64,000 nucleotides of DNA from Novosphingopyxis iocasae (lineage in GTDB: Bacteria > Pseudomonadota > Alphaproteobacteria > Sphingomonadales > Sphingomonadaceae). The notes beneath the pieces were generated by a model that was not told the DNA's origin, ran no database searches, and saw only the letters and a list, made by a program, of their open reading frames with translations. Location: positions 2,914,501 through 2,978,500 of the forward strand of contig NZ_CP060495.1 in the NCBI RefSeq assembly GCF_014334095.1, read 5' to 3'. Made by a program: the position numbers and the translations under genes. Below, piece by piece: positions 46,275 to 63,242 of this stretch. Position 1 is the first letter of the stretch, and the number at the start of each line of letters is the position of its first letter.

Positions 46275-46308
46275 TCAACTGATCTGGGTTGTCAACTGAT
46301 CTGGATTG
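46275..46308. repeat. Two tandem copies of a 17-bp sequence in front of galU
   Basis: TCAACTGATCTGGGTTG and TCAACTGATCTGGATTG follow each other directly (16 of 17 bases identical) in the msrA-galU gap, ending two bases before the msrA stop. Confidence 0.85.
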
Positions 46309-46309
46309 G

Positions 46310-46846
46310 TCAGGCCGTTTCACGCAGCCTGTCGGCGAAGCCCTTCTTCAGCTTCTGAAGCTTGGGCGGGATCACCGCCATGCAGTAGGGATTGCCTTGC
46401 CCTTCGCCGTCCCAATAATCCTGATGATAATCCTCGGCAGGATACCAGGTGGTCGCTTCCTCGATAGTGGTGACGATTTCGCCCGAATGGTCCTTGGCTG
46501 CCCGGTCGATCGCGGCTTCGGCTTCCGCTTGCTGGTCATCGTCCAGCGGGAACATGGCGCTGCGATATTGGGTGCCGACATCATTGCCCTGGCGGTTGAG
46601 CTGCGTTGGGTCGTGCGTCGCGAAGAAGATATCTGCCAGATCGCCATAGGAGATGACAGCGGGATCATAGGTGACGCGGATTGCCTCGGCATGGCCGGTC
46701 GTGCCGGAGCAGACTTCGCGATACGTCGGATTGTCGACATGGCCGCCGATATAGCCGCTTTCGACTGCGCTAACGCCGCCAAGCTGCTTGAACACCGCTT
46801 CGGTGCACCAGAAGCAGCCGCCGGCAAATATGGCCTGTTCGCTCAT
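46310..46846 (-). CDS. msrA: Peptide methionine-(S)-sulfoxide reductase MsrA
   Basis: Cytoplasmic repair enzyme that reduces Met-S-sulfoxide, 178 residues. The active-site [13 protein letters not shown] motif is at about residues 10-22, followed by [24 protein letters not shown], typical of the family. No signal peptide. MsrB is not adjacent. It precedes galU on the same strand. Confidence 0.96.
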   Translation of the reverse strand: MSEQAIFAGGCFWCTEAVFKQLGGVSAVESGYIGGHVDNPTYREVCSGTTGHAEAIRVTYDPAVISYGDLADIFFATHDPTQLNRQGNDVGTQYRSAMFPLDDDQQAEAEAAIDRAAKDHSGEIVTTIEEATTWYPAEDYHQDYWDGEGQGNPYCMAVIPPKLQKLKKGFADRLRETA

Positions 46847-46949
46847 GGGAGAGTTCCTTCCTGAAAATCACTTGTCCAGAAGATGGTGGCGGCAAGGGCC
46901 GTGGGCAAGGCCGCGGGTTTTGACGCGTCATGCCTAATGTCTGGAGAGA

Positions 46950-47969
46950 CTATTTCAGGGAGGGGAGCGGCTGCGTCAGGATCGGTGGAACCTTCGCTCC
47001 ATCGCGCGTGGCGGCGGTGGGCAGGCGCGCGATCTCCTCGTCAATCGCTTTGGCGCGTTCCTTCCAGCGTGCATGCGTGCCATCGCTGATCAGCCCCTCG
47101 CCATGTTCGCGGCCAAAACGCTCCCAGAAGCGGATCGCGCTGGCGGGATCGTAACCGGCATTGGCGAGCAGCCAGACCGACAGCCGGTCCGCCTCCTCCT
47201 CGGTCTGCCGGATGCGGCGTGGGTTCTTGCCGAACATTCGCCCGATGCCACGCTTGATGTCAACGGCGTTCAGCCGCTCGCGATGGCGCAGGACATTGTG
47301 GGCAAATTCGTGCGCGACGACGGCCGCGAGCTGCCCTTCGCCATCGGGAGCACCCAGCGCATATTGCATAAGCGGCAGGTTCACGCTGACCATCCGCCCA
47401 TCCGCGCCCGCATCATAACCTTTCTCGATCAACAGCTGAAAGCGCGTGGCACAGGCGGGGGCTGGGGTCAGCGTGATCGAAAGGGGACGGCCGTGACGCA
47501 GAAGATCGAGCGTAACGGGGTGGCCTGCCGAAGTGGCGGCGGCAAAAGCGTCCGCGATGCGCTGGATGCGCGTATAGGGATCGTCCGTCAGCCCCTCGGT
47601 CATCGCGTCGATGCGCTGCGTCTGCGTATCGTGGTGGAGGGCAACCAACGCGTCGCCGGGCACAATAGCAGCGGCCGCTCCAGGGCTGCCTGGCACCACC
47701 GCTTCGACTTCGACCGGACTTTCAAACGCGAACACGCCAGCAATCGCCTCGCGATCCCCATATTGCGCGATGTCGTGCAATTGCAGGCCGGTTGCGCCGT
47801 CCAGCCGCTCGCACAGCGGCGCGTTTGCGGTGGCGAGGCGGTATCCGATGGTGGCGAGCTGTCCGTCCATCGCCTGCAATTCGTGATAGGGCGAGGCATA
47901 TTGCGACGCGGCAGCAGGCGTCGGTCCGAGCGTCGAAATCGCGATAAGCAGAGGGACGAGGGCACGCAT
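46950..47969 (-). CDS. M48-family metallopeptidase with embedded PDZ domain
   Basis: Exported zinc peptidase of 339 residues. ATG 47969 gives a signal peptide (about 1-21, PTPAAA-SQY); an upstream in-frame Met would add an arginine-rich stretch. A PDZ-like segment lies at about residues 85-130 (VVPGSPGAAAAIVPGDALVAL). HEFAH is at 220-224 and the third ligand region TEEEADRLSVWLLANAGYDP follows at about 256. Layout is similar to periplasmic BepA/YfgC-type quality-control proteases, but with the PDZ in the N-terminal half. Confidence 0.88.
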   Translation of the reverse strand: MRALVPLLIAISTLGPTPAAASQYASPYHELQAMDGQLATIGYRLATANAPLCERLDGATGLQLHDIAQYGDREAIAGVFAFESPVEVEAVVPGSPGAAAAIVPGDALVALHHDTQTQRIDAMTEGLTDDPYTRIQRIADAFAAATSAGHPVTLDLLRHGRPLSITLTPAPACATRFQLLIEKGYDAGADGRMVSVNLPLMQYALGAPDGEGQLAAVVAHEFAHNVLRHRERLNAVDIKRGIGRMFGKNPRRIRQTEEEADRLSVWLLANAGYDPASAIRFWERFGREHGEGLISDGTHARWKERAKAIDEEIARLPTAATRDGAKVPPILTQPLPSLK

Positions 47970-48202
47970 GAGCCGCCTTCTAGCGCGGCATCGCTGAATG
48001 TGCAGCAACCTCCGCAAAGCAGTCCTTGGGCGCCCATCGATGCGCGCCGTCGCCGCGTGCAGCAGAAGGCGAGCCATAAGAAGATAATAGGGATCAGCCG
48101 GGCGCTATAGCAGCGGACCTTTCTTTAAACGGAACCTGTCGTTACTACTGCGCGCTGCTGTCAGGCCAGACCGCGCCACCGTCCAGTAGAAAGGCTTCAG
48201 CA

Positions 48203-48694
48203 ATGACACCGGAACGCAAGGCGCTAATCGCTAGCGTCAGTATTTTTCTGTTCGGCGGGCTCGGCTATTGGGCCAATGGCCTCATCTATTCCAGCGCCAA
48301 AGCGCTCGATATGATCGAAACGCTGCGCGGTTCAGCCCTCTATCTGGGCAGTGCCATGGCCACCAGCTCGGGCACCACCCTGGCTTTGATGCTCACGCTC
48401 GTCGGTTTCATGATGCGTCTCGATACCGAGTTCGACCGTTCGGTGTACAAGCGGATCAAGAATATTGCGCTGTTCAGCACGCTGTCGCTGGCGGGATCGG
48501 TGATCCTGCTCCTGGTGCTGACGCTGCCGATCGGCCAGTTCGAGAAGGTGCCTGCGCAATGGTATCCGATCCTTTACACCGTGATCTACACGCTGGTGAT
48601 CTTCCTCGCGGGTCTGCTGGTGGGTACCGTGACGCTGGTGTTCGGCACCGTGCTTTTGTTGATTCAAAACGTGACGCCGGGCGACGAAGCCTAG
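48203..48694 (+). CDS. Hypothetical integral membrane protein
   Basis: Protein of 163 residues with about four hydrophobic helices (about 8-28, 50-70, 88-108 and 118-152). No family recognised. The short loop between helices 2 and 3 is basic/acidic (DTEFDRSVYKRIKN). It lies by itself between the divergent M48 gene and the deacetylase gene. A channel-like or accessory role cannot be excluded. Confidence 0.75.
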   Translation: MTPERKALIASVSIFLFGGLGYWANGLIYSSAKALDMIETLRGSALYLGSAMATSSGTTLALMLTLVGFMMRLDTEFDRSVYKRIKNIALFSTLSLAGSVILLLVLTLPIGQFEKVPAQWYPILYTVIYTLVIFLAGLLVGTVTLVFGTVLLLIQNVTPGDEA

Positions 48695-48744
48695 TCGCCT
48701 GATCGCCCCGGGCACGTTTCCGGCGGCTGCGCGTTCGCAGCGCC

Positions 48745-49635
48745 ATGAAACCTCAACATCACCGGTATCCCTATAGTGCAATCGTCGATCGCCCTTCGTT
48801 CGATTGGCCCGATGGACGCCGTGTCGCGCTCTACATCGGCGTAAACCACGAAGTCTTCCACTTCGGCGACGGGCTGGGTGCGACGCTGGCGCCCTCTCAG
48901 ACCGAGCCTGATGTGATGAACTACGCCTGGCGCGATTACGGAAATCGGGTGGGCGCGTGGCGCATGTTCGATCTCTTCGACGAGCTGGACCTGAAGGCCA
49001 CCGCGCTCGTGAACGCCGAACTGGTCGAGCGTTGCCCGCGGCTGGTGGAAGCGTGTCGCGACCGGGGGGACGAGATCGCCGCGCACGGCATGACCAATGC
49101 CGAAGCGCAGGGGGCGATGAACGAAGCGGCAGAACGCGCGATGATCGAGCGGACGACGCAAGCGCTCGCCTCGATGGGCGCAAGACCGCGCGGTTGGCTC
49201 GGCCCATGGATATCGCAAAGCGAGCATACGCCCGATCTGCTCGCGGAGGCGGGCTACGACTATCTGCTGGACTGGGCGCATGACGATCAGCCGGTCTGGT
49301 TCGAGACGCGGTCCCGGCCCATCCTGTCGGTGCCCTATTCGCAGGAGATCAACGACATTCCGGCGATCGTCGCGCGCCAGCAGGAGGCGGAAGGCTTTGC
49401 CACAATGATCGAGCGCGCGGTCGAGCAGCTATTGGTCGACGGCCGGAAACATCCGGTGGCGCTGGGCATAGCGCTGCATCCCTATGTGATGGGCCAGGCA
49501 CACCGCCTTCCGGCCCTTCGCGATGTGTTGACAAGGCTGCGCGAACGTACGGACGACGGCATCTGGTGGACCACCGCGGGGGAAATTGCCGACCATTATC
49601 GGCGGATCGAGAGCGCGAACGACACAAGCCGATAG
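48745..49635 (+). CDS. Polysaccharide deacetylase-family protein (PuuE-like)
   Basis: NodB-homology domain hydrolase of 296 residues, no signal peptide. The family fold appears from FDWPDGRRVALYIGVNHEVF onward, with TALVNAELVERCPRLVEACRDRGDEIAAHGMTNAE and a WLGPWISQSEHTPDLLAEAGYDYLLDWAHDDQP segment. Cytoplasmic PuuE-type members act on allantoin or related amides, but no purine-catabolism gene adjoins, so the substrate is open. Confidence 0.85.
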   Translation: MKPQHHRYPYSAIVDRPSFDWPDGRRVALYIGVNHEVFHFGDGLGATLAPSQTEPDVMNYAWRDYGNRVGAWRMFDLFDELDLKATALVNAELVERCPRLVEACRDRGDEIAAHGMTNAEAQGAMNEAAERAMIERTTQALASMGARPRGWLGPWISQSEHTPDLLAEAGYDYLLDWAHDDQPVWFETRSRPILSVPYSQEINDIPAIVARQQEAEGFATMIERAVEQLLVDGRKHPVALGIALHPYVMGQAHRLPALRDVLTRLRERTDDGIWWTTAGEIADHYRRIESANDTSR

Positions 49636-49661
49636 CTTCAAGGCTCAGCCAACCAATGAAA

Positions 49662-49690
49662 AAGCCCGCCGGAGCGTCTCCGGCGGGCTT
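49662..49690. terminator. Bidirectional terminator between the deacetylase and rpoC
   Basis: AAGCCCGCCGGAG (49662-49674) and CTCCGGCGGGCTT (49678-49690) form a perfect 13-bp stem with a CGT loop. An A tract on the left and T tract on the right make it work for both convergent genes. Confidence 0.95.
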
Positions 49691-49721
49691 TTTCTTTTTC
49701 GAACCGAAAAGCTTGGGAAGC

Positions 49722-53972
<4,251 letters not shown>

Positions 53973-54029
53973 TTTTGTTCCTCTTTGGACCGATAGGCCC
54001 ATTCAGATACTGTCAGGGTCGGTTGGGGA

Positions 54030-54049
54030 GGGCGGCCGCGTGGCCGCCC
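54030..54049 (-). repeat. Perfect 8-bp hairpin between rpoB and rpoC
   Basis: GGGCGGCC and GGCCGCCC are separated by a four-base loop (ACGC in the transcript). No T tract follows in the direction of transcription, so it looks like an RNA-processing or stability element rather than a terminator. Confidence 0.75.
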
Positions 54050-54055
54050 CGACCC

Positions 54056-58231
<4,176 letters not shown>

Positions 58232-58458
58232 GTCGGTTTGTGCCTCGTTGAGCCGCAATAAATGTCTCGAAGCGCTGGGGCCGAATACGCGAAAAGGCCG
58301 CACGGCTTACTCCCCGGAAGGAGGCCTGCAGCTGTTTCTAACGCATCGGTAGAACCGACCGATCAATTCTTGAGGTGCGCTGCGCGACGGCGACCTGTCC
58401 CGATCGGGGCGGTTGAGCTTGGATATAGGGCAGTGGAGCCATTTGGTCAAGCTGGCCG

Positions 58459-58483
58459 GGAACCGAATGGCGCTCATAGGGTT
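58459..58483 (+). promoter_or_regulatory. Possible EcfG-type (general stress) promoter for the DUF3072 gene
   Basis: GGAAC (58459-58463), a 16-base spacer and GGTT (58480-58483) approximate the alphaproteobacterial EcfG consensus GGAAC-N16/17-CGTT. The -10 element lies about 33 bases before ATG 58517. One -10 base differs from the consensus. Confidence 0.4.
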
Positions 58484-58516
58484 GGGAAGAACAAACGGAA
58501 AACGAAAGGCCAAGAA

Positions 58517-58741
58517 ATGACCGATCATATCGAAAATCCGAAATTGGAGGATCATCCAGCAGACAATGCCGAGAAAGATCCGGAAAACTGGGTGACCGGT
58601 GATGAGCCTATGACGGGCGCGCAGAAAAGCTACCTGACCACGCTGTGCGAGGAGGCTGGCGTTGAGCTGCCCGAAAAGGGCATGACCAAGGCCGAAGCTT
58701 CCGAGCGGATCGACGAGCTGAAAACCAAACTCGGAAAATAA
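58517..58741 (+). CDS. DUF3072 small protein
   Basis: Acidic soluble protein of 74 residues. It fits DUF3072: DPENWVTGDEPMTGAQKSYLTTL followed by EEAGVELPEKGMTKAEASERIDEL. The family is short and functionally uncharacterised. A possible EcfG promoter upstream would place it in the general stress response. It is convergent with the ATP-grasp gene, with a shared terminator in between, so it is probably not part of that operon. ATG 58517 is preceded by AAAGGCCAAGAA, a weak site. Confidence 0.85.
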   Translation: MTDHIENPKLEDHPADNAEKDPENWVTGDEPMTGAQKSYLTTLCEEAGVELPEKGMTKAEASERIDELKTKLGK

Positions 58742-58756
58742 CGCTTCGCAATGCCG

Positions 58757-58798
58757 AAAAAAACCGCCGCCTCGGCACGAGCTGGGGCGGCGGTTTTT
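58757..58798. terminator. Bidirectional terminator between DUF3072 and the ATP-grasp gene
   Basis: ACCGCCGCC (58763-58771) pairs with GGCGGCGGT (58786-58794), flanked by A7 on the left and T5 on the right. It serves the convergent gene pair. Confidence 0.92.
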
Positions 58799-58824
58799 CT
58801 GTGGGCAGGAAGCGCGTTGCCGCG

Positions 58825-59871
58825 TCAGATCACCGCAAGCTGCCGGTTGGTCAGCTTGCCGCCATATTGTTTCTGCAGGCGCACCTTACGGGCCAGATCT
58901 TCGATGATGACCTTTGAAAAGTCCACGTCGGTCAGGTCTTCGATATAGCTGAGGCCGCCCGGCGTATCGACGTTTACTTCCATCATCTTGTCGCCCGCGA
59001 TATCGAGCCCGGCGAGGTACATGCCGTCGTCGATCAGCTTGGGGCCGACGATCTCGGCAACTTTCAGCATGTCGTCGGTCGGCTCGATCATCTCCACGCC
59101 GCCGCCGGCCGAAATGTTGGAGCGCATGTCCTCACTCTGCGAAAAGCGGCGCATGATCGCGTAGCAATTGTCCACCTTCAGAGGACGTCCGTTCAAGGTG
59201 ATCATGCGAACATCGCCTTCGGCCGCTGCGGGGAGATATTCCTGAATGATGGCAAGGCCGTCGCGTGTCACAGCCTCGATGATCTGGTTGAGGTTCTTCT
59301 TATTGCCCTCATCGATGATGAAGACGCCCTGGCCGCCCGATCCCTGCAAAGGTTTGATGACGCCTTTTCCGTCATGCTTTTCCAGGAAGGATTTGATCTC
59401 GTTCGCCTCGCGCGTGATGCAGGTGGCGGCGCGCACCTCTTCGGGGAAATTCTGGAAATAGGTCTTGTTCACCGCATCGGTGAGATTTTCCGGATCGTTC
59501 AGCACGATCACCCCGTGGCTGGCCGCAACCTGCGCGAATAGCAGGCCCGCGGGCGGCGCCCAGTCGCGCTCGCCAAGCTCCTCGGCAGGGTCGGAGCGCA
59601 GCATGAGGACATCATAATCTTCCACGCAAATGCGCTGCTTTGCGTTTTCCGGATCGTGAAGATGCTTCAGATAATTGGTGTCGTTCTTGAACTTCTTCTG
59701 CTGGCCAACGGTCGCCATCGCACAGATCGAACCCTCGGCATCGTAGATAAAGTCGCCCAAGCCGATCAGTGCGACCTCATGGCCTTGCGCACTGGCCTTT
59801 CGCGCCAGGCGGATCGTCGTGTAATTGTCCTGCTCGGTCGCCACGTCGTTGACGGCAAATGCTATTTTCAT
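58825..59871 (-). CDS. ATP-grasp ligase, glutathione-synthetase-like
   Basis: ATP-grasp carboxylate-amine ligase of 348 residues. The ATP site shows K173 (GVIKPLQGSGG), the glycine-rich loop GSGGQG at 177-182, and Mg-binding E298/N300 (MEVNVDTPGG). An N-terminal pre-ATP-grasp domain begins MKIAFAVNDV. It resembles GshB, but a dedicated GshB would normally sit alone or with gshA, whereas this gene is the last of a three-gene coupled operon with a metallopeptidase and an amidohydrolase. It could join an amino acid to a peptide or protein end. Start overlaps the DUF1704 stop by four bases (ATGA). Confidence 0.9.
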   Translation of the reverse strand: MKIAFAVNDVATEQDNYTTIRLARKASAQGHEVALIGLGDFIYDAEGSICAMATVGQQKKFKNDTNYLKHLHDPENAKQRICVEDYDVLMLRSDPAEELGERDWAPPAGLLFAQVAASHGVIVLNDPENLTDAVNKTYFQNFPEEVRAATCITREANEIKSFLEKHDGKGVIKPLQGSGGQGVFIIDEGNKKNLNQIIEAVTRDGLAIIQEYLPAAAEGDVRMITLNGRPLKVDNCYAIMRRFSQSEDMRSNISAGGGVEMIEPTDDMLKVAEIVGPKLIDDGMYLAGLDIAGDKMMEVNVDTPGGLSYIEDLTDVDFSKVIIEDLARKVRLQKQYGGKLTNRQLAVI

Positions 59872-61058
59872 GACTCGGAACTCTCTTGATATAGCTGCGT
59901 GATATCGAGCGTGCGGACACGGTCGAGGCGTTTCATGGCGTCGAGATCATCGAGGTAGCGCGGGAGCAGATCCGGCTTCAGCAACAGTCCTTCGTCGATC
60001 AGCCGCTCCAGCGTGTGAAGCTGCTTCAGCGCGAACTTGCCGACAAACAGGATCTCGAAATCACCGCCATTGGCGAGATAATCCATGATCTCCATGATCC
60101 CGCGCAGGTAGACCGCGTCCTTGGTCAGCCCGCCGCCGCGCTTGGCGCGCAAAGCGGTGTGAAAGGCGCTATGCTCATCGAGTTTATAGTCCTCGTACAG
60201 CGTCGCGAAGATTTCCGGCATCTCGCAATCGAGCACCGCCATATGCGCTGCTTCCACGCGCGCCGCGAGCACGCGCAGGCGGGAGGCGGGCAGGTAGCCG
60301 CACAGATATTCGGCGAGGACGGCAAGTCCTTCCTGCATCCGGTCATAATCGGCGAGGCCGCATTCCAGCACGCGGAGCGGTTGCAGGCGGCCATTGTGAC
60401 GGGTGACGCTGTGCGTGCCGATCTCATGCGCCAGGAGTGGGATGATGCGCGCGCGCTCGATCTCGTAATCGCAGGCGACATGCAGATTGCCCTGTATGGT
60501 GACGAGCTGCGTGCCGCGATTGGGGTTTTTCACCACCTTCTGCCGAAAGTCGGAGCTCCGCTCACGATAGGCGGCCATTTCTTCCTCGCCGCATGCGATC
60601 ACCGCGTCGGCGTCCGCATCGCGCGGACCGGCATCGATCACCGGCACCTCATCGCGAATGGTGCGCGCTGCGGCGAGCAGGCTTTCGGACACATTGCCGA
60701 ACAGGTCCAGACTGGTCAGGACGAAGCCGGGCCTGTCGCGAAAACGCACGAGCTCGATCTGCCGATCCAGTTCGCGCTGTTTCTCGATCAACAACGCCTC
60801 GAACATCGGGCTATCGAAATCATGGAAGTGCAGCGACAGAAGCTCGCGCCGCATATCGGTGAGATCATCCGGCAGCGCCTCATACTCGAAGGCCGGTGCC
60901 TTCTTGAAGCCGCTGTCCTTGAAGCCCGTCCAAATCGCATCGATATTGGTCGGCGTCAGACGGCCGAGCCAGTCGATCTCGTCTTCCAGTTTCTCGAGAT
61001 GCTCATCGATCCGCAGCGTCTGCGGGTGCAGTTCGATCGCGTCCTGTGCCTCGCTCAT
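59868..61058 (-). CDS. DUF1704 (QEGLA-motif) metallopeptidase-like protein
   Basis: Protein of 396 residues in the DUF1704 family, often annotated as flavohemoglobin expression-modulating QEGLA protein. The zinc motif HEIGTH is at 211-216 (HExxxH) and QEGLA at 242-246, in the contexts LLAHEIGTHSVTRHNG and RMQEGLAVLAEY. The family is related to vertebrate MATCAP-type tubulin tyrosine carboxypeptidases, so a carboxypeptidase role is reasonable. No signal peptide. ATG 61058 overlaps the preceding stop by four bases; the longer frame from 61166 is not needed. Confidence 0.92.
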   Translation of the reverse strand: MSEAQDAIELHPQTLRIDEHLEKLEDEIDWLGRLTPTNIDAIWTGFKDSGFKKAPAFEYEALPDDLTDMRRELLSLHFHDFDSPMFEALLIEKQRELDRQIELVRFRDRPGFVLTSLDLFGNVSESLLAAARTIRDEVPVIDAGPRDADADAVIACGEEEMAAYRERSSDFRQKVVKNPNRGTQLVTIQGNLHVACDYEIERARIIPLLAHEIGTHSVTRHNGRLQPLRVLECGLADYDRMQEGLAVLAEYLCGYLPASRLRVLAARVEAAHMAVLDCEMPEIFATLYEDYKLDEHSAFHTALRAKRGGGLTKDAVYLRGIMEIMDYLANGGDFEILFVGKFALKQLHTLERLIDEGLLLKPDLLPRYLDDLDAMKRLDRVRTLDITQLYQESSES

Positions 61059-61885
61059 CGGCCCGCCTCCGCCATGTTCCTGAGTGTGGCACGAGCACCC
61101 TCCACCGCGAGCAGCAATCCCTGGCGAAGATGCTGGAGCGCGAAGATGTCCGCCTCTTCGCTCCATTCGTCCATAAAAATCTTTTTATATTCCAGCGTCA
61201 TGACACAGGCATCCGGCCCGTAGATGCTGTGCAGCCATTCGGGAAAATTGCCGCCATCTTCCCAGCGGACGTTGATGCCAACCGATGGCGCGCTGCCATT
61301 CACCGGCACGCTGCCCAGCGTCTCGGCAAATTGATCCAGCAGATCGCCGTAGACATCCTTGTTCAGTGTGGTCGCGCCGATATCGATATCCGGGTTCTTT
61401 TCGGCCGGGGCAGGCGCGCCATCCGGCCCTTCGCGTTTGAAATTATAGCTGTGAATGTCGAGGAGCAGGATGCGGCCATGCTCCTTGATCCGATCATCGC
61501 ACAACCGCCGCATCGCGCGGTAAAAGCGATCGTGAATTTCGCGGCTCTTCTCCATAAGCTCATCGGGCAGCGCGTCGTCCCAGATGCGCAAGTCCCAGGT
61601 CTTGGCCGGATCGCGTGTGATGCAGATATCGCGCGGGCGATTGAGATCGCATTCGAAGCGCGAGACATTGGCGCGCACGCTGGTATCGGCCACGGTCAGG
61701 AAGTAATCGGTGAGAGGGTCTTCCTCGCGCAGGCGGCCCTTGTCCTCGATCACAAGGTAAGGCTTCAGCTCTTCACGGATGCGATGTCCGGAATGGATGG
61801 CGGTGGCGATGATAGGGCCTTCGCCGGTCTGGACCTGCCAGTCGGCCCCGTCGGGCGTGGTTGTATCGGGAGAGTAACGGTTCAT
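61055..61885 (-). CDS. N-formylglutamate amidohydrolase-like enzyme
   Basis: Zinc-type amidohydrolase fold, 276 residues. Family-like sites are HSGHRIREEL at residues 31-40, RFECDLNRPRD at 76-86, and LDIHSYN at 142-148. Classical FGase hydrolyses N-formylglutamate in histidine degradation, but no hut genes are near, so the true substrate may be another N-acyl or terminal amide. It is the first gene of the three-gene coupled operon (ATGA overlaps at both junctions) and lies 97 bp after the apt stop on the same strand. Confidence 0.88.
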   Translation of the reverse strand: MNRYSPDTTTPDGADWQVQTGEGPIIATAIHSGHRIREELKPYLVIEDKGRLREEDPLTDYFLTVADTSVRANVSRFECDLNRPRDICITRDPAKTWDLRIWDDALPDELMEKSREIHDRFYRAMRRLCDDRIKEHGRILLLDIHSYNFKREGPDGAPAPAEKNPDIDIGATTLNKDVYGDLLDQFAETLGSVPVNGSAPSVGINVRWEDGGNFPEWLHSIYGPDACVMTLEYKKIFMDEWSEEADIFALQHLRQGLLLAVEGARATLRNMAEAGR

Positions 61886-61984
61886 ATGCCCACCAATGGG
61901 CGGGCGCGCGATTGGTTCACCGGGCCGCGCCGCCGGGCGTTCCTTAATCCGGCAAGGGCGGCACTTATTCGCTAAGTGCTTGGC

Positions 61985-62545
61985 TTATTCCCCCGCAAAC
62001 GCGATCAGGTGCCGTTCGTCGATGCCCGCTTCGCGCAACCGGGCTGCGCCGCCCAGATCGGGCAAATCGATCACGAACAGCGCCGTCTCCACCACCGCGC
62101 CTGCGCCGCGCAGCAGCTCTACCGCTGCAAGCGCCGTGCCGCCAGTCGCGATCAGGTCATCCACCAGCAGCACGCGCTGGCCGGGCCGCACGGCATCGGC
62201 ATGCATTTCAATCCGATCGGTGCCATATTCCAGCATATAGTCGATGCCCACGCGCTGGCCCGGCAACTTGCCCGGTTTGCGCAGCATGATTTTGCCAAGG
62301 CCCAGTACGTAGGACAGGGCCGAGGCAATGATGAAGCCGCGCGCCTCGAGCCCTGCGATCAGATCATAGTCTTCCCCTTCGACCAGCGCGGCGAGCCGAT
62401 CGATCGTCTGCCGGAACCCATCGCCATCAAGAAGCAGTGTGGAGATATCGCGAAACAGGATGCCGGGCTTGGGATGATCGGGAATGGTCCGCACTAGCGC
62501 GGCGAGATCGGCGTTATCGGTCGCGGAGGCATCGGTCATCGGCAT
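61985..62545 (-). CDS. apt: Adenine phosphoribosyltransferase
   Basis: Purine salvage enzyme that makes AMP from adenine and PRPP, 186 residues. The PRPP motif VLLVDDLIATGGTA is at about residues 125-138, and the N-terminal IPDHPKPGILFRDISTLL matches the family. The start is either Met1 or Met3 (62539). It is transcribed in the same direction as the FGase operon downstream, with a 97-bp gap that holds no clear terminator. Confidence 0.96.
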   Translation of the reverse strand: MPMTDASATDNADLAALVRTIPDHPKPGILFRDISTLLLDGDGFRQTIDRLAALVEGEDYDLIAGLEARGFIIASALSYVLGLGKIMLRKPGKLPGQRVGIDYMLEYGTDRIEMHADAVRPGQRVLLVDDLIATGGTALAAVELLRGAGAVVETALFVIDLPDLGGAARLREAGIDERHLIAFAGE

Positions 62546-62627
62546 CTATTCCGGCGTCGGGAGAGGAGCTTTCGTGAAGCCGCACGCCCCGCGCCTGTCA
62601 AGCGAAGCGATGGAGCCACGTCCTGCA

Positions 62628-62702
62628 CGATATCGTAATTCGATAAATCCGCTTGCCAGCCTGTGAGATAAGATATATCGAAAATCAATAAGTGATTTAT
62701 CG
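62628..62702. promoter_or_regulatory. Repeated TATCG elements before the DUF2975/XRE operon
   Basis: The AT-rich gap between apt and the DUF2975 gene holds CGATATCG (62628-62635), CGATAAATC (62641-62649), GATATATCG (62672-62680) and GATTTATCG (62694-62702). The second and fourth are exact inverted copies, and the third and fourth are direct copies differing at one base and spaced 22 bp apart, about two helical turns. Probably an operator for the XRE regulator of the operon. Confidence 0.65.
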
Positions 62703-62711
62703 GAGGACAAT

Positions 62712-63242
62712 ATGAACGAACCCATGAACGACGGTGTTCTAAAGGCTGCCGCCATCATCATCCTGATCTTTCGCACGCTGATGTGGATTGCGTTCGGTGC
62801 GCTCCTGATCCTTCTTCCGGTCCTGTGGATCTATGGCGGCAATTTCGACAGCGAGATCCTGAAGGCCGGTGCAGACTCGTCCGATCCGATGATAAAGATG
62901 ATGATAAGCGTCGTGATGGCAGGGGCGGCTGCGGTGATCTTCCTTTTCATTCGTTTCCTCACCGAACTGCAGGGCATCGTTGCATCGGTGGGGCAGGGCG
63001 ATCCGTTCGCACGGGAAAATGCGCGGCGGTTACGGCGCATGGCTTGGCTCGCACTGGCGATGGAAGTGGGTGCCGTCGTGCTGGGGCTGATGGGCCTGTG
63101 GGCGGCCGCTTATTCAGACAAGATCGATATCGATTTCGACATTTCGGTTACAGGCATCCTACTCATCTTACTTTTGTTCGTGCTGGCCCGGGTGTTCGAG
63201 CGCGGCGCGGACATGCGCGAGGAAATCGAGGCCACGGTCTAA
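62712..63242 (+). CDS. DUF2975 membrane protein
   Basis: Integral membrane protein of 176 residues with four predicted helices and the DUF2975 pattern: GQGDPFARENARRLRRMAWLALAMEVG in the middle and VLARVFERGADMREEIEATV at the end. ATG 62712 follows GGAGGACAAT. In DUF2975 operons, this protein is followed by a small XRE regulator, which overlaps it here by one base (TAATG). The pair probably senses or tunes a membrane-related state; the function is unknown. Confidence 0.88.
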   Translation: MNEPMNDGVLKAAAIIILIFRTLMWIAFGALLILLPVLWIYGGNFDSEILKAGADSSDPMIKMMISVVMAGAAAVIFLFIRFLTELQGIVASVGQGDPFARENARRLRRMAWLALAMEVGAVVLGLMGLWAAAYSDKIDIDFDISVTGILLILLLFVLARVFERGADMREEIEATV

